DNA of 64,000 nt from Luteococcus sanguinis (GCF_039527675.1 NZ_BAAAKI010000017.1:23194-87193), one strand, 5' to 3'. Positions 26,395 through 35,800 are shown, counted from the stretch's first letter. A program made the numbers and translations. The notes: generated by a model not told the origin, from the letters alone.

Positions 26395-28791
26395 TCACGA
26401 CATCCGGCTCAAGGGCTCCCCCACGTAGTCCCGCAGGTGCTGGCCGGTCAGCGTCGACGCGCTCTCGACCAGGTCGGCGGGCGTTCCCTCGTAGACCACC
26501 CGTCCGCCCTCGTGGCCCGCCCCGGGACCCATGTCGATGATCCAGTCGGCATGCGCCATGACGGCCTGGTGGTGCTCGATCACCAGCACCGACTTCCCGG
26601 CATCCACGAGCCGGTCGAGCATCCCCAACAGGTTCTCCACGTCGGCCAGGTGGAGGCCCGTGGTTGGCTCGTCCAGCACGATCACCTGTTCCTTGCCACC
26701 CATCTCGGCCGCCAGCTTCAACCGCTGTCGCTCACCACCCGACAAGGTGTTCAACGGTTGGCCCAGCGTCAGGTAGCCCAGACCCACGTCCACCATGCGC
26801 GCCAGCACCGTCTTGGCGGCGGGGACCTTCGCGTCACCAGCGGAGAAGAAGTCCAGCGCCTCGGTCGCCGGGAGCGCCAGCACCTCGGCAATGTTGAGCC
26901 CGCCCAGCGTGTACTGCAGCACCTCGGAGTTGAAACGCTTGCCCTCGCAGTCCTCGCAGACGGTGGTGACCCCCTGCATGAAACCCATCTCGGTGTAGAT
27001 CGTCCCGGCGCCATTGCAGGTCGGGCAGGCGCCCTCGGAGTTGGCGCTGAACAGGGCTGGTTTCACGCCATTGGCCTTCGCGAAGGCCTTGCGGATCGGC
27101 TCCAGGACGCCCGTCCACGTCGCCGGGTTTGACCGGCGCGACCCGGTGATCGCGCCTTGGTCAATCAGCGCAACGCCATCGCGCTTGGCCAGCGACCCGG
27201 CCACCAGCGAACTCTTGCCCGACCCGGCGACGCCGGTGAGCACCACCAGCACCCCCAGCGGGATGTCCACGTCGACGTCCTGCAGGTTGTTCATCGATGC
27301 CCCGCGCACCTCGATCGCGCCACTGGGCGTGCGCACGGACGACTTCACCTGCGCAAGGTCGTCCAGGTGGCGCCCGGTCAGCGTGCCGGACTTCCGCAGG
27401 GCGGCCAGCGTCCCCTCGAAACAGACCTGACCACCGTGGGTGCCCGCGCCCGGACCGAGGTCGACCACGTGGTCGGCGATCACGATCATCTCGGGCTTGT
27501 GCTCGACCACAAGCACCGTGTTGCCCTTGTCGCGCAGTTGGACGAGCAGTTCGTTCATCCGGGCGATGTCGTGCGGATGGAGGCCGATGGACGGCTCGTC
27601 GAAGACATAGGTGACGTCGGTGAGCGCGGAGCCGAGGTGGCGGATCATCTTCGTCCGCTGCGCCTCGCCGCCGGACAGGGTGCTGGCCGGGCGGTCCAGC
27701 GAGAGGTAGCCCAGCCCGATCGAGCAGAAGGAGTCGAGGAGGTCCTGCAGGCCCTTCAGCAGGGTCGCGGCGGACGGTTCGTCGATGCCGCGCACCCATG
27801 CGGCGAGGTCGGAGATCTGCATCCGGCAGGCGTCCGCGATGGAGACCCCGTCGATCGTGGAGGCCCGGGCACCCTGGGAGAGGCGGGTGCCCTCGCACTC
27901 GGGGCAGGTCTGGAAGACGATCGCGCGCTGCACGAAGGCGCGGACGTGGGGTTGCAGCGCGTCCACCTCCTTGCTGAGCATCGACTTGTTGATCTTGGGG
28001 ATGAGGCCCTCGAAGGTGACGTTGATGCCGTCCACCTTGATGCGGGTGCCCTCCCTGTGGAGCAGGTCGTCCAGCTCACGCTTGGTGAAGTCCTTGATGG
28101 GCTTGTCGGGGTCGAAGAAGCCCGAGCCCTTGTAGATGCGGCCGTACCAGCCGTCCATCGAGTAGCCGGGGATCTTCAACGCACCCTGCGCGAGGCTCAG
28201 TTCGGCGTCGTAGAGCTCGTCGAGGTCGAAGTCGCTGACCCGACCCATGCCCTCACAACGCGGGCACATGCCGCCTGTGACGGTGAACTTCTTCACCTCC
28301 TTGACCTGGCGTCCGCCCTTCTCGACCGTGATGGCACCACCCCCGCTGACCGAGGGGACGTTGAAGGAGTAGGCCTTCGGGCCACCGATGTGCGGCATCG
28401 CAAGCCGGCTGAACAGGATGCGCAGCATCGCGTTCGCATCCGTGGCGGTGCCGACCGTGGAGCGCGGGTTGGAACCCATCCGTTCCTGGTCGACGGTGAT
28501 CACTGTGGTCAGGCCCTCGAGGTGGTCGACCTCGGGACGCGAGGTCGTGTCCATGAAGCCCTGGATGAAGGCCGGGTAGGTCTCGTTGATCATCCGCTGG
28601 CTCTCGGCGGCGATCGTCTCGAACACCAGCGAGCTCTTGCCCGACCCGGACACACCCGTGAAGACCGTCAGACGACGCTTTGGGATCTCCAGCGAGACGT
28701 CCTTGAGGTTGTTCTCGCGAGCGCCCTGGACGCGGATCAGGTCATGTCGGTCGGCGGGGTGCTGCCCAGTGCTGGGGCGCTGCTCGGTCAT
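26395..28791 (-). CDS. UvrA-like ABC ATPase (UvrA2/DrrC type)
   Basis: A 798-residue tandem ABC ATPase of the UvrA family, shorter than excision-repair UvrA (about 950). Walker A motifs GVSGSGKSS (near 47) and GVAGSGKSS (near 520) and signature motifs LSGGEAQR and LSGGERQR are intact, and there are zinc-type CxxC pairs (CPRCEG, CPECEG, CPTCNG, CEDCEG). Missing length falls in the region that binds UvrB in UvrA1, so it is probably a class II paralogue linked to DNA-damage or drug tolerance rather than the core repair enzyme. A true uvrA is expected elsewhere. Confidence 0.85.
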   Translation of the reverse strand: MTEQRPSTGQHPADRHDLIRVQGARENNLKDVSLEIPKRRLTVFTGVSGSGKSSLVFETIAAESQRMINETYPAFIQGFMDTTSRPEVDHLEGLTTVITVDQERMGSNPRSTVGTATDANAMLRILFSRLAMPHIGGPKAYSFNVPSVSGGGAITVEKGGRQVKEVKKFTVTGGMCPRCEGMGRVSDFDLDELYDAELSLAQGALKIPGYSMDGWYGRIYKGSGFFDPDKPIKDFTKRELDDLLHREGTRIKVDGINVTFEGLIPKINKSMLSKEVDALQPHVRAFVQRAIVFQTCPECEGTRLSQGARASTIDGVSIADACRMQISDLAAWVRGIDEPSAATLLKGLQDLLDSFCSIGLGYLSLDRPASTLSGGEAQRTKMIRHLGSALTDVTYVFDEPSIGLHPHDIARMNELLVQLRDKGNTVLVVEHKPEMIVIADHVVDLGPGAGTHGGQVCFEGTLAALRKSGTLTGRHLDDLAQVKSSVRTPSGAIEVRGASMNNLQDVDVDIPLGVLVVLTGVAGSGKSSLVAGSLAKRDGVALIDQGAITGSRRSNPATWTGVLEPIRKAFAKANGVKPALFSANSEGACPTCNGAGTIYTEMGFMQGVTTVCEDCEGKRFNSEVLQYTLGGLNIAEVLALPATEALDFFSAGDAKVPAAKTVLARMVDVGLGYLTLGQPLNTLSGGERQRLKLAAEMGGKEQVIVLDEPTTGLHLADVENLLGMLDRLVDAGKSVLVIEHHQAVMAHADWIIDMGPGAGHEGGRVVYEGTPADLVESASTLTGQHLRDYVGEPLSRMS

Positions 28792-28859
28792 GGAGAGGAT
28801 TCTTCCCTACCCCACTGACAGTTTTGGCTCCAGCACTGTCGACTCCCGTGGAAGGTGGA

Positions 28860-31121
28860 TCAGCAGGAGGGGTGCTGCTCCCGCGCCACCACCTCGAAGC
28901 TGGCCGCCAGCAGGTCCTGCGTCCGAGAGCTGTGGCCCACCAGCAGCTCGAAGGCGCCCGCCTCGACGACGCGGCGCTCATGCCGGTCGACGATCGTGCA
29001 CGCGCTCACCGGGAGGTCGATCTGCAACAGCCGCGACTCCCCCGCCTCGAGGTCGACCTGCTGGAAGTGCTTGAGTTCCCGGTCGGCCCAGGTGACGGAG
29101 GTGACGACATCGCGGACGTAGACCTGCACGGTCTCTCGTCCCGGCCGGCTGCCGGTGTTGCGGACGACGACCGTGGCATGCAACATCTCCTCCTCGGTGA
29201 CCTCCGGGTTGGTGACCAGCAGGTCGGAGTACTCGAACCGCGTGTAGCCCAGGCCTTGGCCGAAGCCGTAGAGCGGGTCGAAGGTGAGGTCGGCGTAGCC
29301 CTGGCCGTGCACCCCGCGGACCTGGTTGTAGAACAGCGGCTGCTGCCCGACGTGGCGCGGGATCGAGATCGGCAGGCGCCCCGAGGGCTCGATCGCCCCG
29401 GTCAACAGTTCGGCGAAGGCCAGGCCACCGCGCATGCCCGGGTTGAAGGCCCACACCAGCGCAGCGGCATTGCGCGCCGACTCGGGCAGGACGAGCGGCT
29501 TGCCGGAGACCACGACCACCACCATCGGCGTGCCGGTCGCGGCGACCGCGTCCAGCAACGCCACCTGTCCGCCCATCAGCTCCAGCGTCGCGGTGGAGCG
29601 TCCCTCCCCGGTCAGGGCGATGTTGTCGCCGACGACGACCACGGCGACGTCCGCTGCCCGGGCGGCCTCGACTGCGCGGTCGAACTCGGCCTGGTCGATC
29701 GGCTCGGGCTGGAACTCCGGGTAGAAGGGCTGCCCGTCCGGCAACACGCCCATCTGCTCGCTCTGGCCGATCCCAACGCCGCGGACGTGGGTCAGCTTCC
29801 AGCCCTGCGGTGCGACCTGCTGCAGGCCGGTCCAGATGGTCTCGGTCAGCTCGCGCGGCAGGTAGTCGGCCATCCACTCCACCTGCCCGGACCCACCGGC
29901 CCAGTCGCCGAGCTGGTTCTGCACGTCGTCCGCATTCGGGCCGACCACCGCGACCTTCAGCGACGACGAACGATCCAGTGGCAACAGCGCATCCTCGTTG
30001 CGGAGCAGGACGAGCGAGCGGCGCGCCTGCTCCAGGGCCAGCTCGCGGTGCTCGGCGGTGCCGATGACGGCCTGCTGGCGTTCGGAGTCGGCGTGGCGCG
30101 GGTTCTCGAACAGTCCGAGGGCGAACTTCAGCGCGAGGATGCGGCGTACTTGGTCGTCCACCTGCGCCTCGGTCACCAAGCCCTTGGCGACGGCATCCTG
30201 CGCGCCCTCGAAGAAGGTGGGGGTGGTCATCACGAAGTCGTTGCCGCAGGTGATGGCGATGGCGGCTGCCTCGGTGATGTCGGCGGCGACCTTCTGGTCG
30301 GTGACCAGCGACCCTACATTGTTCCAGTCGGTGACCAGCGTGCCGGTGAAGCCCCACTCGCCGCGCAGCACGTCGGAGAGCACCCATTCGTTGGCGGTGA
30401 TCGGGATGCCGTCGATGGACTCGTAGCCGAGCATGAAGGAACGGCAGCCAGCCCGGGCCACTCGCTCGAAGGGCGGCAGGAACCAGCTGCGCAGCTTGCG
30501 GCGGCTGATGTCGGCCTCGGACGCGTCGCGTCCGCCGATCGTCTCGGAGTAGCCGGCGAAGTGCTTCGCGCAGGCCAGGATCGCAGTCGGGTCGTCCAGG
30601 CCGGACCCCTGGTAGCCCTCGACCATCGCGACGCCCAGCTCGCCGAGCAGGTGCGGGTCCTCGCCGAAGGTCTCGTCCACGCGTCCCCAGCGCAGGTCAC
30701 GGCCGATGCACAGCACCGGAGAGAAGGTCCAGTGGATGCCCGTCGGTGCCACCTCGACGGCGGTCATCCGCGCGCCGGCACGCACCAGGTCGGGGTTCCA
30801 GGTGCAGGCCATGCCCAGCTGCGAGGGCAGGATTGTCGCTCCCGGCCAGAAGGAGTGGCCGTGGATGCAGTCGTCGGCGACCACCAGCGGGATCCGCAGG
30901 CGGGTCTGCTGGACGAGGTCATGGGCAACGGCCAAACGCTCCGGCGGCGTGTGCAGGATGGAACCGGCATGACGATTGAGGACGATGTCCTCCAGATCTT
31001 CCTGGGCATTGAGCTGCAGCATCTGCCCGACCTTCTCGAGCAGGGTCATTCGGCCCAACAGGTCTTCGACGCGCTCGGCGATCGACAGGGACGGGTCAAG
31101 GTAGGGCTGCGCTGCACTCAT
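28860..31121 (-). CDS. Glycoside hydrolase family 3 beta-glucosidase
   Basis: A 753-residue GH3 enzyme that releases terminal beta-linked glucose or a similar sugar. The three usual parts are present: a TIM-barrel (about 1-330) with the nucleophile Asp in TLVTDWNNVG and the substrate-binding KHFAGYSETIGGRD, an alpha/beta sandwich (about 360-560, GDNIALTGEGRS) and a C-terminal fibronectin III-like domain. No signal peptide, so it is cytoplasmic and likely acts on imported oligosaccharides. The ATG at 31121 has AGGATC upstream; a longer frame upstream looks non-coding. It is divergent from the SDR gene. Confidence 0.92.
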   Translation of the reverse strand: MSAAQPYLDPSLSIAERVEDLLGRMTLLEKVGQMLQLNAQEDLEDIVLNRHAGSILHTPPERLAVAHDLVQQTRLRIPLVVADDCIHGHSFWPGATILPSQLGMACTWNPDLVRAGARMTAVEVAPTGIHWTFSPVLCIGRDLRWGRVDETFGEDPHLLGELGVAMVEGYQGSGLDDPTAILACAKHFAGYSETIGGRDASEADISRRKLRSWFLPPFERVARAGCRSFMLGYESIDGIPITANEWVLSDVLRGEWGFTGTLVTDWNNVGSLVTDQKVAADITEAAAIAITCGNDFVMTTPTFFEGAQDAVAKGLVTEAQVDDQVRRILALKFALGLFENPRHADSERQQAVIGTAEHRELALEQARRSLVLLRNEDALLPLDRSSSLKVAVVGPNADDVQNQLGDWAGGSGQVEWMADYLPRELTETIWTGLQQVAPQGWKLTHVRGVGIGQSEQMGVLPDGQPFYPEFQPEPIDQAEFDRAVEAARAADVAVVVVGDNIALTGEGRSTATLELMGGQVALLDAVAATGTPMVVVVVSGKPLVLPESARNAAALVWAFNPGMRGGLAFAELLTGAIEPSGRLPISIPRHVGQQPLFYNQVRGVHGQGYADLTFDPLYGFGQGLGYTRFEYSDLLVTNPEVTEEEMLHATVVVRNTGSRPGRETVQVYVRDVVTSVTWADRELKHFQQVDLEAGESRLLQIDLPVSACTIVDRHERRVVEAGAFELLVGHSSRTQDLLAASFEVVAREQHPSC

Positions 31122-31231
31122 GCGCCTGATCCTGCCACGGCGAAGGCTGCGTCGTGTTGCTGGGGACGCGTTGCTCGGCTGGCCGGAGGCACCCGTCGAC
31201 CAGCTCGGTGATTGTGGTCGCTTGAAACATG

Positions 31232-31273
31232 AAGGCCCTTGGCTAACTTTTAGTAGATGAAGCCAAGGGCCTT
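31232..31273. promoter_or_regulatory. Perfect 13-bp inverted repeat between divergent genes
   Basis: AAGGCCCTTGGCT (31232-31244) and its exact complement (31261-31273) flank a 16-base AT-rich loop. It lies 110 bases upstream of the GH3 gene and 110 bases upstream of the SDR gene, which are divergent, so it is badly placed for a terminator. An operator for one or both genes is the simplest reading; a leftover terminator from a lost gene is the alternative. Confidence 0.5.
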
Positions 31274-31381
31274 GAATACGCATCCAGTTCCGCGGCGCGG
31301 CTCCCACAAGCTAGCAGCGAGGTGGCAACGGACCCCCTTGCAGGGTGTACTGGCAGGGAACCCCTGACGAGAGGCACAAGG

Positions 31382-32113
31382 ATGAGACGGGTCCTGGTGA
31401 CCGGCGCGACCGAGGGAATCGGGCGCGCCACCGCCGAGCAACTCCTCGCGGCCGGCCACTGCGTGGTGCTGCACGCCCGCAACCGCGAACGTCTGGAGAC
31501 GGTACGCCCGCTGCTCGAGGCCGGGGCCAAGAAGGTGCTCGGCGACCTGGGAAACCTCGACGAACTCCGCGGAATGGCCGACCGGGTCAACGAGATGGGG
31601 CCGCTGGACGCTGTCGTCCACAATGCCGGGACGATGGACGACCACCTGGTGCTCCCGGTCAACGTGGTGGCGCCCTATGTGCTCACCGCCCTGATCGCGC
31701 GTCCGTCCCGGATCGTCTACGTCAGCAGCAGCATGCACCGCGGTGGCGACCCTGACCTGACCGGCATCGACTGGAGCGGCCGGACCATCACCCGCAGCTA
31801 CTCCGACTCGCAGCTCTACGTCACCACCTTGATGGAGGCCATCGCGCGCCTGTGGCCGGCGGTGCGGGCCCACGCCGTCGACCCCGGCTGGGTGCCGACC
31901 CGGATGGGTGGTCCTTCCGCTCCTGATGACCTCGGGCTGGCGCACCAGACCCAGGCATGGTTGGCGACCAGCGAGGAACCGGACGTGTGTTGCAGCGGTG
32001 GCTACTGGTTCCACCATGGCCGGGAGAAGCCGCATCCGGCCGCGCTGGACTACGAGTTCCAGCAGGAGCTGCTGGAGTCCCTCGCTCGATACACGAAGGT
32101 GCGGATCGCCTGA
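31382..32113 (+). CDS. Short-chain dehydrogenase/reductase
   Basis: A 243-residue SDR with the classical cofactor motif TGATEGIGRATAE (residues 7-19), HNAG near 82 and the catalytic Ser in VYVSSSMHRGG near 112. The usual Tyr-xxx-Lys appears as YSDSQLY, in which Lys is replaced by Gln, so activity is not certain; relatives of the retinol dehydrogenase/WWOX-like group have YSxSKL here. The ATG at 31382 follows GAGAGGCACAAGG. The substrate is unknown. It is divergent from the GH3 gene. Confidence 0.82.
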   Translation: MRRVLVTGATEGIGRATAEQLLAAGHCVVLHARNRERLETVRPLLEAGAKKVLGDLGNLDELRGMADRVNEMGPLDAVVHNAGTMDDHLVLPVNVVAPYVLTALIARPSRIVYVSSSMHRGGDPDLTGIDWSGRTITRSYSDSQLYVTTLMEAIARLWPAVRAHAVDPGWVPTRMGGPSAPDDLGLAHQTQAWLATSEEPDVCCSGGYWFHHGREKPHPAALDYEFQQELLESLARYTKVRIA

Positions 32114-32114
32114 C

Positions 32115-32162
32115 CTCAGCTCGCGGCGATACCAACCGCTCAGCTCGCGGCGATACCGCCGA
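32115..32162. repeat. 24-bp tandem duplication at a gene end
   Basis: CTCAGCTCGCGGCGATACC plus five bases is present twice (32115-32138 and 32139-32162). The second unit encodes the last residues and stop of the leftward membrane-protein gene; the first is a copy just past the stop, in the gap to the convergent SDR gene. Confidence 0.65.
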
Positions 32163-32610
32163 CGGTCAGCACGACCAGCAGTGGCCAACCCAGCGCGGTG
32201 ACCAGCGCCCAGATGCCGCGGGTGTCCCCCGCCTTCTGGGCAATCCAACCCAGCACGCCAGCTGCAATCTCGGCGAGAAGGCCAAGCCCAACCCCGGCGA
32301 AACCGGCCCACATCCACCCCTTCGCGGCGTCAGCGGACCCGTCGGTGGGCAACTTGTCCATCGTCGGGATCGGCCCCGGCAGCCGGACCAGCAGCGCCTG
32401 CCCGTGGGTGAAGCAGACGATCCCCACCACGGCCAGCACCACGCCGGCCACGGCCAGTGCCAGACCCCGAGCGCCGGCCGGGATGCGGACGAGGTCATCC
32501 TCGGCCTGGGTTCCAGCGTGGATGTCGTCGGTGGACGTGCTTCCGATGGATGTGCTTCCAGTGGATGTGCTGCCAGTGGACGTGCTGCCCGGGGCGTCGG
32601 TTCTGCTCAC
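32140..32610 (-). CDS. Membrane protein with Gly-Ser-Thr repeats at the N-terminus
   Basis: A 156-residue protein. The first 30 residues are GSTST repeats, encoded by four 15-bp DNA units (32531-32590). Three membrane helices follow (about 48-68, 95-118 and 132-155). The GTG at 32610 overlaps the upstream App1-like gene by four bases, so it is translationally coupled and probably the last gene of the run that starts at nadE. No family is recognised. Confidence 0.65.
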   Translation of the reverse strand: MSRTDAPGSTSTGSTSTGSTSIGSTSTDDIHAGTQAEDDLVRIPAGARGLALAVAGVVLAVVGIVCFTHGQALLVRLPGPIPTMDKLPTDGSADAAKGWMWAGFAGVGLGLLAEIAAGVLGWIAQKAGDTRGIWALVTALGWPLLVVLTVGGIAAS

Positions 32611-33797
32611 CGCGGCAGTCTAGTCGCGAGGGACCGCTCGGCCATCGCCGTGTCGCGGGCGAACAGGTCCTGCATCCACTGACGCTGCTCGTCATCCTCG
32701 AATTGGATCTGGCCCAACTCCTGCGTGGCCTCGTCGATCACCGTCCGGAGCCCCTCGGCCGAGAGGAGTCCCAGCTCCAAAGCCTTGGCCGCCGCCCCCA
32801 CATAGGTGTCGTGGAACCAGATCCTCTTGGCAGCCCACTCGGCCCGCTTGTCATCAGTGGTGTCCACGACGTCGTGGATGAAGACGCCCCGCACCACGTC
32901 CCCGAAGCGCTCCAAGATGCGCTCGCCCACCTTCACGTCCCCCTGCCCGGAGTCGCCCATGAAGATCATGTGGTGCTCGGGGAAGAGCTCGACGTAGTGC
33001 TCGATGTTGGCCACCTTCTTTCCGGCCATCGCGTCCAGGCTGCGCAACGAGAAAAGACTTCCCGACAGCATCGTGAGGTCGGCGACCCCGGCCTTGTTCA
33101 GCGACTCGCGCGAGTGGTGGGCGATCAGCCCGAAGACGTCGCCGGGACGGGCGGTCACGAAGGTGATGTCGCCCATCGAGATGGGCTGGTCGTCTGGTTC
33201 GAGGTCCAGTGCCTCCTGGAAGGCGAGCGCGCCCGGGTAGACGATGCCCTTCGGGTAGCGCTTGTCGTGCAGCTTGCAGAAGACGGTGTCGTCGATGTCG
33301 CTCAGCACCTTGGCCTCGGTGCGCGGCACCGACGCGGCCTGCTCGGCGATGTGGTCGAGGATGCGCTGGCGGACGTCCTTGTCGTCGATCGCGATGTAGA
33401 CCAGCCCCTCGAGGTCGTGCTGGTCCTTGCGCAGGCTCACGATGTTCTTGAACTTCGTCAGCTCGGAGCCCTGTAGGTGGCAGATGATGTCGGCGATCCG
33501 GTGCTCGTCCTCAATACCGGTGCGCCCGCTCTGCAGCGCCCGGACGATGGCCGCCAGCGCATGCAGATCGAGCTCGGGACGTCGACGCTCCAGCACCTGC
33601 ACCAAACGGGCGTGGTTGTCGGGCCCGAAGAGGCGGTTGTCCATCGAGTCCATCAGGCGCTCGGCTGTCTCGTCGTCCAGCAGCTCGTTCAGCTCCGCCC
33701 CGGGCATCGCCTCGATGACGGCGAGCACCTCGTGCTCCTGGTCGGCGTTGGTGTGGCCGTCCAGCAGTGCCTGGACCAGCGAATTGGTGGTGGTCAT
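32607..33797 (-). CDS. App1/LNS2-like phosphatase-domain protein
   Basis: A 396-residue protein with a C-terminal HAD-like domain of the App1 (DUF2183, phosphatidate phosphatase) type. The catalytic VLSDIDDTVF motif is near residue 168, TFVTARPGD near 215 is motif II, and FMGDSGQGDVKV near 290 is the acidic motif. The N-terminal 150 residues are helical and hint at two similar halves (DQEHEVLAVIEAMPGAELNE and EDEHRIADIICHLQGSELTK), an unusual addition. It overlaps the DAGK gene end by four bases, which pairs a lipid kinase with a possible phosphatidate phosphatase. Confidence 0.8.
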   Translation of the reverse strand: MTTTNSLVQALLDGHTNADQEHEVLAVIEAMPGAELNELLDDETAERLMDSMDNRLFGPDNHARLVQVLERRRPELDLHALAAIVRALQSGRTGIEDEHRIADIICHLQGSELTKFKNIVSLRKDQHDLEGLVYIAIDDKDVRQRILDHIAEQAASVPRTEAKVLSDIDDTVFCKLHDKRYPKGIVYPGALAFQEALDLEPDDQPISMGDITFVTARPGDVFGLIAHHSRESLNKAGVADLTMLSGSLFSLRSLDAMAGKKVANIEHYVELFPEHHMIFMGDSGQGDVKVGERILERFGDVVRGVFIHDVVDTTDDKRAEWAAKRIWFHDTYVGAAAKALELGLLSAEGLRTVIDEATQELGQIQFEDDEQRQWMQDLFARDTAMAERSLATRLPR

Positions 33798-34795
33798 GGT
33801 CGTCCTTCCGGAATGCAGACGTCGAGGGCCTGGTGGCGCAACCTGAAGGTCGCGCGCGTGATGGGTCCGTGGACGTCGCCGTCCAGTTGCAGCAACAGGG
33901 GCTCAACGGTTTCGACCTCCACCGTGCGGGCCTGGCGGCGCGACACCAAGCGACGTGGTGCGTCGAGCCTCGGGATGACTGCCCGCGCGACCCCGAACCA
34001 TTGCCAGGGCCTGGTCACATGGCAGATCAGGACGTCCAACAGGTCGTCATCGATGACGGCGCCGGGGAACACCTGCACCCCGCCGGGGATGCGCGGGGTG
34101 TTGCCGACCAGCACGCTCCACACCAGCAGGCTCTGCAGGCCAGTCGCGTCCATGCCGACCCGCATCGGCAACGCCGGACGGACGGCGTGCCGCAGCCCCG
34201 ACTCGAAGTAGGCCAGCCAACCCGCGCGACGCTTCAGGCCGCCGCGAGTGCCGTCGACGGTTTCCGCGTCGCGCCCGACGCCCGCCAGCACCAGGAAGGC
34301 GTGGTGTTCTCGGCCGGCGGGTCCGTCGAAGCTGGCGAGGCCGAGGTCGACGCGGGCCTGCCGGGTGCCCATGGCGACGTCGCAGCAGGCGGTCAGGTTC
34401 CGGGGACGCAGCCCGATGTTGCGGGCGAAGATGTTCGCGGTGCCGGTGGGCATGATGCCGATCGCGACCCCGCTACCAGCCAGTTCCTTGGCGACCGCGC
34501 GGACGGTCCCGTCACCACCGGCCACCACCAGGCGGTCGGCGCCAGCGGCCAGGGCGACGCGCGCCTGGCCGGGCCCCGGGTCGTCCCGGTTGGTCTCATG
34601 GACGGTCAGCGATGCTCCGACAGAATCGCAGCGGGCTCGCACCAGCTCGGCCACCAGCCCAGCCCGGTTGCCGATCGGGTTCAGCACCAGGTGCACCGAG
34701 GCTGGCGTTGGCCCCTCCTGCGGCTGGGCGGCCAGCGGCAACTTGGGGGCGCTGAACTGGTCCGCACGGAAGTGGGCAGCCTGGACGTGGCGCAT
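33794..34795 (-). CDS. Diacylglycerol/sphingosine kinase family protein
   Basis: A 333-residue member of the DAGK catalytic family (PF00781 type). LVLNPIGNRAG near residue 38 and VVAGGDGTVRAVAKEL near 92 form the nucleotide site, with IGIMPTGTANIFARN near 115 as the third conserved block. Family members phosphorylate diacylglycerol or related lipids on the inner face of the membrane. The ATG at 34795 leaves ten bases after the MutT gene, and the stop overlaps the App1-like gene (ATGA). Confidence 0.88.
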   Translation of the reverse strand: MRHVQAAHFRADQFSAPKLPLAAQPQEGPTPASVHLVLNPIGNRAGLVAELVRARCDSVGASLTVHETNRDDPGPGQARVALAAGADRLVVAGGDGTVRAVAKELAGSGVAIGIMPTGTANIFARNIGLRPRNLTACCDVAMGTRQARVDLGLASFDGPAGREHHAFLVLAGVGRDAETVDGTRGGLKRRAGWLAYFESGLRHAVRPALPMRVGMDATGLQSLLVWSVLVGNTPRIPGGVQVFPGAVIDDDLLDVLICHVTRPWQWFGVARAVIPRLDAPRRLVSRRQARTVEVETVEPLLLQLDGDVHGPITRATFRLRHQALDVCIPEGRP

Positions 34796-34805
34796 AGGGG
34801 TGCGA

Positions 34806-35231
34806 CTATGGCTGGTCAGCGAGCGCAGCCAGCGCGTCCGCGACCGGCTGGTCGGCCGGCAACCAGTCCAGCTCGGGAAGGGCCGCCAGCGAGCACCAGA
34901 CGATCTGGTCGTGCGACTCCCCCGGTGCCGGTTCACCCTCGACGAGCTCGCAGAACCACACGCGCAGGTTCATCGCCGGACCGATCGGCCAGTGGCCCGA
35001 GAGCGACTCCAGTTCGGCGTCCACGCCCACCTCGACGCCCAGTTCCTCCCGGATCTCACGCACCAGCGCTGCCTCGGGCTGCTCCCCCGCCTCGACCTTC
35101 CCGCCAGGGAACTCGTACTTGCCAGCCAACTCAGCCGGACGGCTGCGGCGCGCGGCCAGCACCAGCCCGTCGCGGACGATGATCGCCCCGACCACCAGCC
35201 GTGGGTGCTCGCCATCGTGGATCTCGCTCAT
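34806..35231 (-). CDS. NUDIX hydrolase (MutT type)
   Basis: A 141-residue NUDIX enzyme of the 8-oxo-dGTP pyrophosphatase kind, which cleans the nucleotide pool. The NUDIX box fits exactly: GGKVEAGEQPEAALVREIRE followed by ELG, around residues 43-66. EFPGGK before it is typical of MutT. The ATG at 35231 overlaps the HhH-GPD gene by four bases; a nucleotide-pool enzyme coupled with a base-excision protein suggests a shared role against oxidative DNA damage. Confidence 0.88.
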   Translation of the reverse strand: MSEIHDGEHPRLVVGAIIVRDGLVLAARRSRPAELAGKYEFPGGKVEAGEQPEAALVREIREELGVEVGVDAELESLSGHWPIGPAMNLRVWFCELVEGEPAPGESHDQIVWCSLAALPELDWLPADQPVADALAALADQP

Positions 35232-35800
35232 GCAAGCTCTTTCGCGGCGCGGGCGGCAGCCTTGGCGGCCTTCTTGGTCTCCCGCACGCGCAGCAGGCTC
35301 TCGGGGCCGTCGATGTCGGCGACGGAACGGTACTGGTCGTCGGCGTAGTCTCCGGCAGCCGCCTGCCAGCCCTGCAGCGGCAGCTTGCGGCGCTTGCCGA
35401 GCACTGCCAGGAAGATCCTGGCCTTCTGGTCGCCGAAGCCCGGCAAGGCCTTCAGCCGCCGCAGCACCGTTGCCCCGTCCCCATCCCGCCACAGGTGAGA
35501 CGCACTGCCGTCGTACTCGTCGACCAGCACGGAGCACAGCTGGTGCACCCGCGCGCCCATCGATCCGGGAAAACGGTGCACGGCCGGGCGCTGCGCGCAC
35601 AGCGCCACGAAGTCCTCCTCGGGCATCGCGGCGATGGCGGCGACGTCGAAGCGTCCACCCATCCGTTCGGCGATTACGGCGGGGCCGGCGAAAGCCTTCT
35701 CCATCGGGATCTGCTGGTCCAGGCACATGCCCACGAGCAGCGCATTGTCGTCGTCTGCCAGCAGGTCGTCCGCGGCCTCGTCACCGGTCAGCCAGAACAT
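35228..35800 (-). CDS. HhH-GPD base-excision-type protein
   Basis: A 190-residue protein of the HhH-GPD superfamily. The helix-hairpin-helix LKALPGFGDQKARIFLAVLG is near residues 115-134, and an N-terminal DQQIPMEKAFAGP block is typical of this actinobacterial subfamily. The catalytic Asp normally found 15-20 residues after the hairpin could be in AAGDYADD. There is no iron-sulfur cysteine cluster. It probably removes or recognises damaged bases. It is coupled to the MutT gene and follows the lipoprotein gene by nine bases. Confidence 0.8.
   Translation of the reverse strand: MFWLTGDEAADDLLADDDNALLVGMCLDQQIPMEKAFAGPAVIAERMGGRFDVAAIAAMPEEDFVALCAQRPAVHRFPGSMGARVHQLCSVLVDEYDGSASHLWRDGDGATVLRRLKALPGFGDQKARIFLAVLGKRRKLPLQGWQAAAGDYADDQYRSVADIDGPESLLRVRETKKAAKAAARAAKELA

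Noticed and set aside
28800..28859. GACAGT/ACTGTC inverted repeat as an SOS box for the UvrA-like gene
   Set aside because: The arms and spacing do not fit the actinobacterial LexA site; it may be a weak hairpin after the GH3 gene.
28824..31211. A 795-codon plus-strand frame across the GH3 gene
   Set aside because: It is the mirror frame of a GC-rich gene; it is His/Gly/Arg-rich and has no domain, while the opposite strand is a clear GH3 enzyme.
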